From Paulinella micropora (Eukaryota > Cercozoa > Imbricatea > Euglyphida), in assembly GCA_009731375.1 (NCBI GenBank), contig BJOX01000244.1, forward strand, positions 387,912-438,676: 50,765 nt of DNA, written 5' to 3'. This document shows positions 1-37,400 of the stretch, one piece after another; position 1 is the first letter of the stretch; each line of letters opens with the position of its first letter. Both the position numbers and the translations under genes were made by a program. The notes under the pieces were generated by a model. The model was not told where the DNA came from. It ran no database searches and saw nothing but the letters and a program-made list of their open reading frames with translations.

Positions 1-21830
<21,830 letters not shown>

Positions 21831-21860
<30 letters not shown>

Positions 21861-21913
21861 CGCCAGTGCAACTGCTCGTAGCGCCAGTGCACAGTTGTGC
21901 CAAGAGCTCCTAG
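21831..21913 (+). repeat. Duplicated terminal coding end of GLDC
   Basis: The last 30 bases of the coding sequence including the stop (21831-21860) recur with a few changes at 21884-21913, again ending GCCAAGAGCTCCTAG. The copy lies in the presumed 3' UTR and is not translated. Confidence 0.85.
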
Positions 21914-23158
21914 ACCGCCCTTTCCAAACCAGCCAGTCCAGCACCACCGGACACACACACACACACAACACACGCGCGCGCGCCCCGTGCACAAGGCGTG
22001 GCTCACGTGTCCTCCGCGCGTTTCATGTCCTAGCACGAGCCGGCACGCCATCCAACACACCGGCAACAGCTCACCATAACCATCTCACTCACTCCGCCTC
22101 AAAAACACTGTATAATAATGTATTTGATCACTTCATGACTAAAACAAATATTGCTTCACTGGCAGTGACGAGCAGCACTGGCGGCACCAGCTCGGCAGCG
22201 GCTCGGCCGGGCCGCGGACTGCGCCACATTGTGTCGGCCCACTGAAATGAATACATCAATACTTGCAGCGTTACAGTATGAACTGAAAAAAACGAAAGTG
22301 ACGGGTGACTCATATGCACTTATTCAGAGCGAACTGAAAATACTATCATAAGTTCCCATTTATAAAATGATTTAAGTCACTGATAGTCATACAGGTATCT
22401 GTTTACTAGTGTGTTACGGTCAGACAGCTCATCATGAGTCACGCCATCAGCTGCCACGCCACAAGTCTCCAGATTATCATCAAGTTTTATTAATGTCACA
22501 ATTTACTCAAGTGTCTGCCGCTCGAGTCCGCACGAGTGCTCCGGCCGCTGACGACTGCCAGTAATCAGTCGTTATTACGACAAATGGCCGAAACTTGAAC
22601 AATAACAGTCCATATGTTCCATTTATGCTCTTCAATAAATGCTTATATATATAATATCTTTCTATGCATGCTTATAAGTAAATGTACAAAGTTTTTTTAA
22701 AAAAAGCTAACCTTAAACCTGCAAACAAACCTGCCAAAATCAGCAAAAGTAGGGCATATATAAGGTCCTCACTCAGAATTTTTTTTATTAAAATATTAAT
22801 TCAAGGCCGGCACAAGTACAGAAAGTGAAGGAAATCAAAGAGACTATTTAATAAAAACATTTTGTGCAGGAAGTGCAGAAAAAAAAAAAAAAAAAAAATC
22901 TGTAAAGATCTCACCCATGATTTTTTTATCCTGTGGAGCCAAGAACCGATCACCAGTTGAACAGCAGGGTTACGGGATCGCTCGTGAACGGTCCTTGCTC
23001 ACCCCTCAACTTTTCTTGTGGTTTTTGTTTTGTACAGAGCTATGTTGTGTTGTGGTTTTAGCGCCGCGGTTAGCGCCTTTTGTGTGGTAGAGGTCCCAGA
23101 GATTGCCGCGCCACAGGTGAAGTTTTTGACTGTGTGAGTTTTCGTACAAGTTTATCAT

Positions 23159-23160
<2 letters not shown>
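21861..23160. other. GLDC 3' flank and unique intergenic DNA
   Basis: About 21861-22240 is presumed 3' UTR or flank. From there to 23160 the sequence is not repetitive and no gene is supported. It contains an A-run at 22880-22898. At about 23062-23130 a segment (GCCGCGGTTAGCGCC, then GTGGTAGAGGTCCCAGAG) resembles the A- and B-box spacing of a tRNA-derived SINE head, but the match is weak. Confidence 0.5.
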
Positions 23161-23164
<4 letters not shown>

Positions 23165-23191
<27 letters not shown>

Positions 23192-23278
23192 AGCTTATAT
23201 AAAAGCTTATATATATGTATATATATAATATATTATATTATATATATATATATAATACATACACATACACACACACAT

Positions 23279-23313
<35 letters not shown>

Positions 23314-23385
23314 AATATATATATATATATTACTATATACACACATATAAGCTTTTATATATATATATATATATATATATACTAC
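23165..23385. repeat. (AC)n and (TA)n arrays
   Basis: Dinucleotide repeats with AAGCTTATATAAAAGCTTAT-type palindromes at the left. No gene. The DNA to 23660 ends in short GATA repeats. Confidence 0.92.
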
Positions 23386-23667
23386 AACTTGAATGATGCT
23401 TGTAACAGATACGTTCAATAATACTAATTCTAGTAATCAGCCACAATAAATAAAATAGCCTACTAACAGTACTACTAAGTAAGATAGAGTAATAGACTAT
23501 TAAATATATAGATAGACCAAGGCAAGTATTCTTGGACACTAAGAACTCGTTCAGTAGGTGAATGGATAAGTAGATAGATAGATAGGTGAAAGAAAAATAG
23601 ATAGATAGATAGATAGATGGATAGATAGATAGATAGGTAGGTAGGTAGGTCTGAGGGCGGCGCGGCA

Positions 23668-24004
23668 TGGTGAGCTAGCTGCACCAGCTGCGACTCTGCG
23701 ACTGCTCAGACCAGCGGGTGCGGGTCAACTGAGCTAGCTGCACCAGCTGCGACTCTGCGACTGCTCAGACCAGCGCTTGCGGGTTAGCTGCACTACTATG
23801 ATCAGCAGCGCGTGCGGCGTAGCTGCACTAGCTAAGGCAGCTCAGAACAGTGCGTGCGGGTCAGCTGCATTAGCTGCACTAGCTGCGGCTGCTGCTGAGA
23901 CGAGCGCGTGCGGGTGAGCTGCACTACTCAGACCTGCGCGTGCGGGTGGGCTGCACTACTCAGACCGGCGTCTGTGGGTGAGCTGCACCAGCTGCGGCGG
24001 CTGC

Positions 24005-24030
<26 letters not shown>
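23668..24030. repeat. Degenerate 40-60-bp minisatellite (GCGTGCGGGT...AGCTGCAC unit)
   Basis: Repeated blocks containing GAGCTAGCTGCACCAGCTGC, GACTGCTCAGACCAGCG and GCGTGCGGGT recur about seven times with deletions. The stop codon of the neighbouring minus-strand PLAC8-like gene may fall inside the last unit (24005-24007). Confidence 0.8.
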
Positions 24031-28746
<4,716 letters not shown>

Positions 28747-28884
28747 CTGTGCCGCTGGCAGGTGACCAGGCAGCTTCATCATCATCGTCACGTGACCTCG
28801 CTCTCGTTTGCACATACGCTTATGGGAATATTATGCAACACGACAATAAAATGTAACACCGTTATTCGAAGTCGATTTTATCGA

Positions 28885-29080
28885 CCAGTTTTTCAAAAAA
28901 AGTGAGAAGAGGAGAAATGTGAAGTTAGAAGAGGAGAAAATAAGTGAGAAGAGGAAATATGCCAAGTTAGAAGAAGAGAAAATAAGTTAGAATAGGAGGG
29001 GGGGGAGGGGGGGGGGGGGAAGAGAGAGAGATCGAGAGAAAGAGAGAGATCGAGATATCGAGAGAGCAAGTAAGAGAGAT

Positions 29081-29128
<48 letters not shown>

Positions 29129-29252
29129 CGACAGAGAGAGAGCGAGAGAGAGATAAGAGAGAGAGAAGAGAGAGAGATAGAGAGAGAGAGAGAGATAAGA
29201 GAGAGAGATAAGAGAGAGAGATAAGAGAGAGAGATAAGAGAGAGAGAGAGAG

Positions 29253-29348
<96 letters not shown>

Positions 29349-29371
29349 NNNNNNNNNNGAGCGAGAGAGAG

Positions 29372-29422
<51 letters not shown>

Positions 29423-29531
29423 GAGAGAGAAAGAGAGAGAGAAGAGAGAGAGAGAGAGAGAAAGAGAGAGGGAGAGGGAGGGAGAGCGAGCGAGCGAGCG
29501 AGCGAGAGCAAGAGAGAGAGGAGAGAGAGAG

Positions 29532-29612
<81 letters not shown>

Positions 29613-29623
29613 GAGCGAGAGAG
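28885..29623. repeat. (GA)n-rich array with embedded gap
   Basis: AGAAGAGGAGAAA repeats, a G-run, then GA/GATA/GAGC repeats with N at 29349-29358, running into the long gap. Confidence 0.95.
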
Positions 29624-29935
29624 NNNNNNNNNNNNNNNNNNNNNNNNNNNNNNNNNNNNNNNNNNNNNNNNNNNNNNNNNNNNNNNNNNNNNNNNNNNNN
29701 NNNNNNNNNNNNNNNNNNNNNNNNNNNNNNNNNNNNNNNNNNNNNNNNNNNNNNNNNNNNNNNNNNNNNNNNNNNNNNNNNNNNNNNNNNNNNNNNNNNN
29801 NNNNNNNNNNNNNNNNNNNNNNNNNNNNNNNNNNNNNNNNNNNNNNNNNNNNNNNNNNNNNNNNNNNNNNNNNNNNNNNNNNNNNNNNNNNNNNNNNNNN
29901 NNNNNNNNNNNNNNNNNNNNNNNNNNNNNNNNNNN
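29624..29935. other. Assembly gap (312 N)
   Basis: It separates GA-repeat host DNA from the interior of a reverse transcriptase reading frame, so the 5' part of that retrotransposon is hidden or absent. Confidence 0.98.
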
Positions 29936-31150
29936 AACATAATATCACGTACACAATACGCATTCCGACCTAACTCAAGCACAACCATGACAGTCCAAAC
30001 CATAATAAACCAAATACAAAAACATGAAGACAAAGAAGAGCTAGTACTAGCTCTTTACGTAGACCTCTCGAAAGCATACGACACAGTAGAACATTCAAAG
30101 TTACTCGACAAACTTCGACGAAATTTTAATTTCAACGAAGGCACAGTCCAGTTCTTTGCGTCCTACTTCTCAAATCGCATTCAAGAAGTCCATACACAAT
30201 ATGCCAAGTCCCACAAACGCATCATCACACATGGCATCCCACAAGGCAGCACATTATCCACCACCTTCTTCCTGCTCTATATTAACGACATAATCAATAT
30301 TATACAACAAGGAACAGTATATACATATGCAGACGACACAACACTTATAATAACAGCCAAAACTCCTACAGACTTACAACAAAAAACACAAACAGAAATA
30401 ACTAAGCTAATAAACTACTTCCATTCTAATAACCTAGTACCCAACCCAACAAAAACAACATACACAATTTTCCATAAAACAAAACAAAATATCACAATAA
30501 CAATAAACAACCACACCCTCGAGCAATGCCAACACGCAAAACTCCTGGGCATAACACAACATAACCTTAAATATGACCAACATATCAACAACATAATCCG
30601 TAAACTCCAACCCACAATCAACTCATTATTATATGCTAAAAAATTTCTAAACACCAAAACAATGAAACAACTATACTACACACACATATATCCACACCTC
30701 ATACAAAACATCTCCACCTGGGGGACGCATGACAACAAAAAGAAATATATACAACCACTCATAAAAATACACAAAAAAATAATCAGAATAATTGCAAAAA
30801 CACACTACCGCGCACATACCAAACCAATCCTAAATCAACTAAACCTGCTCGACATCACCCACCTACATACCCTCCTGCATAGAAAATCACCCATTCATTT
30901 ACCCCAAAAAACACCTCAACAGACCACTCCACAATAACACCTTTACACCAATCAATACCATACATCCATACAAAACCCGATACTCATAACACAAGGCAGC
31001 CTCTTTGTGAACCGCAAAGACCCATACCTCACCAAGATCTTTGCAGATCAATGGAAATCAATCCCAAAACATATAACAGATGAAACAAAAATAAAGCCAT
31101 TCAAAAAAGCACTAATGGCATATCTACTAAAACATCAACAAACATCATAA
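29936..31150 (+). pseudogene. Non-LTR retrotransposon (LINE, Jockey/CR1-like) reverse transcriptase, 5'-truncated and frameshifted
   Basis: The reading frame is open from the gap edge (QYAFRPNSST) through LYVDLSKAYDTVEHSKLL, GIPQGSTL, FLLYINDI and the catalytic YADD motif, to a thumb region ending with a stop at 30935-30937. A frameshift there leads to a further ~70 codons in other frames, with a C-terminal tail ending in TAA at 31148-31150 (FKKALMAYLL). Endonuclease and ORF1 are missing, hidden by the gap or lost. The sense strand is strikingly A-rich. A short A-run follows at about 31178. It belongs to host repeat DNA rather than to the viral element to its right. Confidence 0.88.
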
Positions 31151-31308
31151 TATATATAACATATGCACACGCGCGAAAAAAAAAAATGCTTTTGTTTTGA
31201 TTAGCCTATATTTTTTCTGTTTGCTCTCTTTTCTACTCTGACTCATTTTATTATTGAGTTTACTACAAGTTCAACACACCAATAATTAAAATTCTAAGTT
31301 TGGAAAAA

Positions 31309-31340
<32 letters not shown>

Positions 31341-32061
31341 GGGGGGNNNNNNNNNNGGACACCAGGCTTGCTCCTTTGCCTACTACCTGAAGGAGAACTC
31401 TCCCAATCAATCGACGTATATACTATATGCAACCACAGTACGCCCACTCCCAACTTCCCCTTCTCTTTCACTTTTTCTAGATCTCATGGAAAAGAAAAGG
31501 GGGGGGGGGGGGGCGCCGCACATAAACGACTATACCTTTACAGTAACATAGAAATATTAATTTAATAACTATAATAATATTAAGACTGAGCCGCTGAATA
31601 CTAATTTAATATCTTCCTTAATACGCTCAACTGAATAACTAGGTTTCCACCTTAGATAAAGGTATAACTTAAGTAGTATAGGGTCGCACTACAAGACAGA
31701 TCTTCAGTGCAGTTTCTCTACAGAAACCATACTAAGAACCGTTATTCATTATTTCGTCTTCCTATTCTCTCTAAGTTCAAAACAACAATTTCATTAAAAT
31801 CTCTCTTATTATGAATTTCGTTCTATTTTTCTTCGTGGATTAGTCATTATGAAATTCTGCGATAATGCGCAAGCGCCCCGTGGCGAGGTCTGGACTTTTT
31901 TTCACCAGAAATTCCATCAGTCAAAAAACACGACATTGTGAGAAGTGTTTTTCCACTAAGAGCCGTTATTCATTATTTCGTCTTCCTATTCGTTTTCAAA
32001 CATCGTTTAAAAAAAAATAATTTCATTTAAGGATAAGGACATAATAAGACATAAAAGGACA
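31151..32061. other. LINE 3' flank, GA/G repeat with gap, and non-coding left flank of the viral element
   Basis: (GA)n and a G-run at 31309-31346 end in a gap (31347-31356), and another G-run lies at 31499-31513. From about 31,540 the base composition becomes like the viral genes to the right, so the element may begin near here. A 36-bp direct repeat lies at 31731-31766 and 31955-31990. No gene is supported. A terminal inverted repeat cannot be tested because the right end is outside the window. Confidence 0.6.
31731..31990. repeat. Pair of 36-bp direct repeats near the left edge of the viral element
   Basis: ACTAAGAACCGTTATTCATT continuing ATTTCGTCTTCCTATTC at 31731-31766 recurs with one change at 31955-31990, 224 bp apart. 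Both copies are followed a little later by CAATTTCATT or TAATTTCATT. Confidence 0.85.
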
Positions 32062-32725
32062 ATGCCAGACTACAAGCAAGGAAAGATTTATGCTCTTCGT
32101 TCTCACCAGACCGACCAAATATATATTGGTTCTACTACAAATCAATTACATAAAAGATTATGTGCTCATAGAAGTTCCTTCAAAATACAAGAATACTACA
32201 CGACTTCTTTTGAGATTTTAAAATATGATGATAACTACATTGAATTAATTGAAATGTTTCCTTGTAACAACAGAATTGAACTTTGTAAGCGAGAAGGAGA
32301 ACTAATAAGACAAACGGAAAACTGTGTCAATAAATACATAGCAGGAAGAACAGATAAGGAATGGAATAAAGAAACAGGATACTTAAAACAATACTACGAA
32401 AACAATCAAAAAAATAAAGGAAAAAGTAAATCAATACAGGAAAAATAATAACGAAGAAATAAATCAAAAGAAAAAACAATACAGAGAAAATAATAAAGAG
32501 AAAATAAAACAATCTCTGAAACAATGGAGAGAAAATAATAAAATAAGAAAAAGTGAAATGGACAAGCAATATAGAGAAAATAACAAAGAAAAAATAGCTA
32601 AAAGAAAAAATGAAAAAATATTATGCGAATGTGGAAACTTTTATAGTAGAAATAATAAATCAACTCATCAAAATTCAAATAAACATTTTGATAAACTTAT
32701 CGGATTAAATGTATTTGGTCATTGA
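32062..32725 (+). pseudogene. GIY-YIG endonuclease with charged repeats and a C-terminal Cys/His motif; frameshifted
   Basis: The first frame (32062-32448) opens with GKIYALRS and IYIGST, the paired signature of GIY-YIG nucleases, followed by conserved helices. A single-base shift near 32,420 moves the rest to another frame. That frame continues with repeated QYRENNKEKI-type segments and ends with a CECG...H...H putative zinc-binding motif before TGA at 32723-32725. Such nucleases are common accessory genes of large eukaryotic DNA viruses and Polintons. ATG 32062 is the first methionine in frame, just after an A-rich leader. Its target is unknown. Confidence 0.8.
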
Positions 32726-32828
32726 AGATCTAACTTATCAACTTTCTTTTTAATACGATTTGAAGTTCTTATATTATTGCTGTCAATGCTTTCTCTTTTT
32801 AGTTGTCTTTCAGTATTTCGTTCAGTAG

Positions 32829-33708
32829 TTACTCTTTTATTTTTGAATTACTCTGTTCTTTTTCTTGTTCTTCATCTGGTTGTTCTGCTAAGTTAGTTTT
32901 AAGAAGTTCTTGGGGACTAACTAATTCGTGTTCGGATAACACAATCTTATAGCCTTTACGGCCCTTAACCTTGAATATAGTTTTACTGAATTGCTTGTCG
33001 CCTTTAGAAAAATAGTTCTTTCTAATTCCTTTCTTACTCTTGTACCCTTAGGGAATTCATTAATTAAAGGATTTCTGTATATTTCTTGAGTGTTTTTTTC
33101 AATCCCTTCAAAAACATTAATAGGAACTGCTTTAATTGTTGTATGATATGTTTTATTATAAGCATCGACAACCTCATGAATAATAGGAACCCATTGAAAA
33201 TTTTCATTAAATTCCCATATTAAGTTTAATTCATTTCGTATTGTTCTAATAAACCTATCAATTATACCCATTGTTCTGTGATCGCCTACTTGGACAGTCC
33301 TATGTTCGATATTATTTTGTCTGAAATATTGAGCCACTTGTCCTTTGAATTCGCCACCATTATCTGAAGTAATTCTTTCAGGAACTTTTTTTGTAAATAT
33401 TTTTTTAAACCCTTCTAAGACATAACCAGTTGTTTTATTTTTGACCGGCTCAATCCATCCACGACGGCTATATACATCTATAGCAACTAATCTAAATTAT
33501 AGTTAGCATTACCTTTCTTTGTCGCCACCTTTGACATATCCATTAAATCAATAAATACTTGACTTAGTGGTTTTGCTTCTGGTGATGTTATCGTGTTCCA
33601 TATCTTAGCGGGCTTTGATTGAAAATGTATTTTTGCCACTTCTTCAAGTTTTTCTTTCCGCTCTGTCTGCTCAGGAGTTTCTTGTTGCTGAGTATGTTTG
33701 CTGTCCAT
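32829..33708 (-). pseudogene. Retroviral-type (rve) integrase of Polinton/adintovirus type; broken in three frames
   Basis: Joins element DNA ends to host DNA. The N-terminal frame (33708-33487) has a charged leader and the first catalytic Asp in VFIDLMDMSKVA. A small insertion near 33,488 shifts to the frame carrying AIDVYSRRGW, the second catalytic Asp in ITSDNGGEF, and GDHRTMGIIDRFIRTIRN. Near 33,010 a second shift moves the C-terminal domain (FKVKGRKGYKIVLSEHE, then an acidic tail) to a third frame ending in TAA at 32831-32829. The residue where retroviral integrases have the catalytic Glu is Asp here. ATG 33708 directly follows the hairpin module ending ATTCTAAAATATCA. Transcribed convergently with the GIY-YIG gene. 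Confidence 0.88.
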
Positions 33709-33709
33709 T

Positions 33710-33770
33710 GATATTTTAGAATTGCGTTTCGTGCTGTCGCACTCTCACTTATTCTAAAACATCGTTTTTT
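33710..33770 (-). promoter_or_regulatory. Intergenic hairpin module A, directly upstream of integrase
   Basis: On the minus strand it runs from CGATGTTTTAGAAT to ATTCTAAAATATC, 13-bp near-perfect inverted ends, and ATG follows two bases later. The interior has GAGAGTGCGACAGCACG with a GTGC/GCAC stem. The same border sequences recur at 40455-40537 and 42596-42720. Confidence 0.75.
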
Positions 33771-33795
33771 TCTTTTTATTTTTATTTAATCGCAG

Positions 33796-33832
33796 ACGAT
33801 GTTTGTTGAAGACGTAGTCTGAAACAAATATC
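33796..33832. promoter_or_regulatory. Intergenic module B between the integrase and acidic protein genes
   Basis: On the minus strand it reads GATATTTGTTTCAGACTACG, continues TCTTCAACA and ends at ACATCG. The same start is found on the plus strand at 46444. It lies immediately after the stop codon of the minus-strand gene 33834-34367, so it may act at the 3' end of that transcript. Confidence 0.6.
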
Positions 33833-33833
33833 A

Positions 33834-34367
33834 TTAAAATTTTAAAAACACTCTATCTATTTCATTATTTTTTTCTTTCTTATTTGGCTTCTCTGCTTGA
33901 TTATAAACATTAACTGATATGTTTGATTTCTTTCCATTTTCTTTCTTAGATTTAGGCTTCGGCTCTTCTTCACTTTCTTCACTTTCGCTTTCGCTCTCAT
34001 CTGGCTCAGGCTCAGGCTTTCCTGAGTCAGGCTTTTTACTTACTTTCTTCTTTGCTTCCGCTTTCTTTCGTCTTATTTTCATCTTAGCTATCTTTTCAGC
34101 AATGATATCAGTAAAATCACATTCTTCATCGCTATCACTGCTTTCTTCTGGTGTATCATCTTGGTCTTTTCCATTAATGATATCATTAGCAACACCAATT
34201 TCAGCCATGCGGTTTATCTTTTCCTCCATCTCTTCATCATCGCCTACATAAGCCTTTCTACACTTTGCTAATTTCTCTTTTGCTATTTCAATCTTTTGCT
34301 GTTTCTTGCTCTTAATACTTTCCGCGGCCTTACCCCAGTTCTTACGACTTGCTTCGGGAGACTGCAT
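33834..34367 (-). CDS. Acidic/basic low-complexity protein, unknown function (177 aa)
   Basis: Intact reading frame. The N-terminal ~45 residues are basic and helical (WGKAAESIKSKKQQKIEIAK). The middle has an acidic run (EESSDSDEECDF). A Lys-rich helix and a SESESEESEEEPKPKSKK-like tail follow. There is no recognisable domain or signal peptide. The composition suggests a nuclear or DNA/protein-binding role but proves nothing. It shares a 59-bp start-to-start spacer with the plus-strand fibre gene, so the two are probably driven from one bidirectional promoter. Confidence 0.7.
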   Translation of the reverse strand: MQSPEASRKNWGKAAESIKSKKQQKIEIAKEKLAKCRKAYVGDDEEMEEKINRMAEIGVANDIINGKDQDDTPEESSDSDEECDFTDIIAEKIAKMKIRRKKAEAKKKVSKKPDSGKPEPEPDESESESEESEEEPKPKSKKENGKKSNISVNVYNQAEKPNKKEKNNEIDRVFLKF

Positions 34368-34426
34368 TTATACTAAGATTAATATATTTTAGTATTTTTT
34401 AAATAAATAAATAAATAAATAATATA
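34368..34426. promoter_or_regulatory. Compact bidirectional promoter region
   Basis: Fifty-nine AT-rich bases separate the diverging starts of the acidic protein gene (minus) and the fibre gene (plus). An inverted repeat ATACTAA ... TTAGTAT (about 34373-34398) lies at its centre next to TATATTTT, and (AAAT)n leads to the fibre ATG. No core promoter can be proven from sequence. Confidence 0.5.
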
Positions 34427-37400
34427 ATGTCCCAATATAAATCATTACTGAGCCTTAATGAGTTGGCTGTTGATAGTCTAAACATACTTAACTTAGACTT
34501 AACGAACACAAACATAATCGGTCTGAATACAGACAGAGTGCCAGAAGATGCAAACCCGGAAATCTTTATTACACTGACGACCGATTTGACACACGGCTCG
34601 CTTTAAAAACAACATCAGACCTAAAAGAATGACTTAATTATTATTGGACTGATAACCGATTTGACGCACGTAAAAATCAACAACCGGCCTAAAAGAAGGA
34701 CTTAATTATTATTGGACTGATAACCGCTTTGACACACGTCTCGCTTTAAAATCAACTACGGATATCAAAGAAGGAAGCAGTTTATACTACACAGAGCAAC
34801 GAGTAATGGATAATGACGAAGTCAAAGCCTCAACTCAACATCGCTCTAATACTTCTAATCCGCACCAAACAAGTTTATATAATTTGATAGACACAAACAT
34901 ATTTGCACAAGCGAGCGGTCAATACTTAACTTACAACGATGTAGAAGGCAAATGGAAGAATACGGTCCTTGGTTCAATTGATACACTTTCAGATGTGGTT
35001 ATAACTGCACCAATAGCAATGAATAGTTATCTAACATATAATTCAATAAACTGGGTAAATAAAACATTTCCGATAAATGTTGATGAAACAGGCAATATTA
35101 GTATGGGAAGGAAGAATATAACAGGAGTTAATTTACTAAATACCAAAGATGTTGATGAATGGATATTTGAACACCAAGATAATAATGATAAAGCTTCAGC
35201 GAGTGGAAGTATAGATAGCCACAGCGATGTGACAATAACAGGTTTTCCAGCAGATAACCAACTGATTATGTATAGCACGGGACAATGGAGAAACACCACA
35301 CCACCCTTTCTTAGATTAGACGGCACAGCCAGTATGACGGGAGGACTAAATATGGGCGGTTATGCTATTTCGGGGGCTTCCACGTATAATGGAATTAATC
35401 TCGCTAATCTCGCAGTTGATGGTTCGGTGGTCAAACTAACAGGAGACCAAACCATAGGAGCAATTAAAACATTCAGCAGTATAATAAATGCTAGTGCGGG
35501 GATTGATATGAAAAGCCAAAGCATAACAAATGTTAATCTTGTTGATGGCGTGGATGTTTCTGTTCTTGATACTTCGGTGGTCAAACTAACAGGAGACCAA
35601 ACCATAGCAGGGAATAAAAATTTACATCAACTTTAGAAGTAAGTGGTTCATCCAATGGAATTAATCTCGCAAATCTCGCAGTTGATGGTTTGGTGGTCAA
35701 ACTAACAGGAGACCAAACCATAGGAGGAATAAAAACATTTAGCAGTATAATAAATGCGAGTGCGGGGATTGATATGAAAAGCCAAAGCATAACAAATGTG
35801 AATTTGGTTGATGGCGTGGATGTTTCCGTTCTTGATACTTCGGTGGTTAAACTAACAGGAGACCAAACCATAGCAGGGAATAAAAAATTTACATCAGCTT
35901 TAGAAGTAAGTGGTTCGTCCAACCCTACACATTTTGACGGCATTGGCATAGCCTTTGATACAAAAATAGGAATGATTGCAGCACAAAAAACAGCAACAGC
36001 GACTTGGTATCCGATACAAATAACTGGTTCGTATGTAGAGTTATATTCAGGTAATACTTTAATTATAACCGCAACTGGAACAACATTAAGTTTGAATAAC
36101 AACAAAATAATAAACTTAGCCACACCATCAGCAACAACGGACGGAGCAAACAAAAGTTATGTGGATACATTAGACGGGCAAAATGTGAAACTAACAGGAA
36201 ACCAAACCATAGCAGGAATTAAGACATATAGCAGTGGTGTTGAAATAACGGGAAATTCAATCAATTCAACAACAAAGGGCACATTTATCGTTTTCAATTC
36301 TACCAGTAATATCGGGTCAATTGCTAGTTTGGATATGAAAACTGCAACATATTACAACTTTGAAATTTCTGCGAAAAAAATAAGTTTTATTATTGACGGG
36401 ACGATTGTTTCGTGGTTTAATGCTACTGGCTTAGATTGTAATAGTAGTCGGATTGTTAATCTAGGAGCACCACAAAATGCGAATGAAGCGGTAAATAGAC
36501 AATATCTGGATGACAATTGTGTGAAACTAACAACAGACCAAACCATAACAGGAAGTAAAACATTCAACGGGACGAGCACTACGATAAAATATCTAACTTT
36601 AACGAACAATGCCGATTTTAATAATCAAACTATCATTAATGGTGGAAATATAACATATAATGGGGCGAGGATATTAAACCAAAATGGAGGAGATATATTC
36701 TTTTCACAGACATCAGGTGATTATCAATATTTCTTATTTACTCTAAATACCGCTACAAGTGGAACCGCGAACCAAAGAGGTTATGTATTCACGAATGTAG
36801 CATTTGATGCAAAAGGGGCGGGACTTTATATTTCAAAACTTTTAGATAATAAAAGTGCGAATAACACAACAACATTAACCGCAAGCGGATTATTAACAGT
36901 AGATGGAGGTTGTAAATTATCTATTCAAAATAAAGTAGATGGAGGAAATGGGCAGGGTATATTTCTGTGGGATACAGACAACGCAGGATGGGGGATTCAT
37001 ATGGCCCAACTAGGGGCAGGTAAAAGTCTATCTGGAGGGTCTGCGGTTGCAGGCAACGATATTTCAGGCTTTGCTGTAAGATTTAGGTCTGGTTTTGCTT
37101 CGTCTGATGGTTTTGTGTGGGAAAATTCTAATGAGCAATTGTTAATGTCATTGAATGGGGCAAACGGGACTTTATGGACAAAAGGATTGATAACGGCTAG
37201 TGCGGGGATATCAACAACAACGGCAACCGCAAGTGGATTAATAACGGCAAATGCTGGGATATCTGTTGTTAATAGCACAGTCGACACACGTGGAGAAGCA
37301 AGAAGTGGGTCTCATGCTACACCAGTCGGGTTATATGTCACAGCCAATCTTGGAGCATCTTCTGCTGGTGTTGAATTCAGACACAGCAACGGAACACAGG

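Noticed and set aside
31550-32061. Search for the left terminal inverted repeat of the viral element
   Set aside because: The right end lies beyond the window, so no inverted partner can be compared; no boundary is claimed.
33919-34251. Plus-strand Ser/Phe-rich frame opposite the acidic protein
   Set aside because: Mirror of Lys/Glu codons on the real strand.
35581-36153. 190-codon minus-strand frame opposite the fibre gene
   Set aside because: Shadow of the repetitive fibre coding strand; no start context and no recognisable domain.
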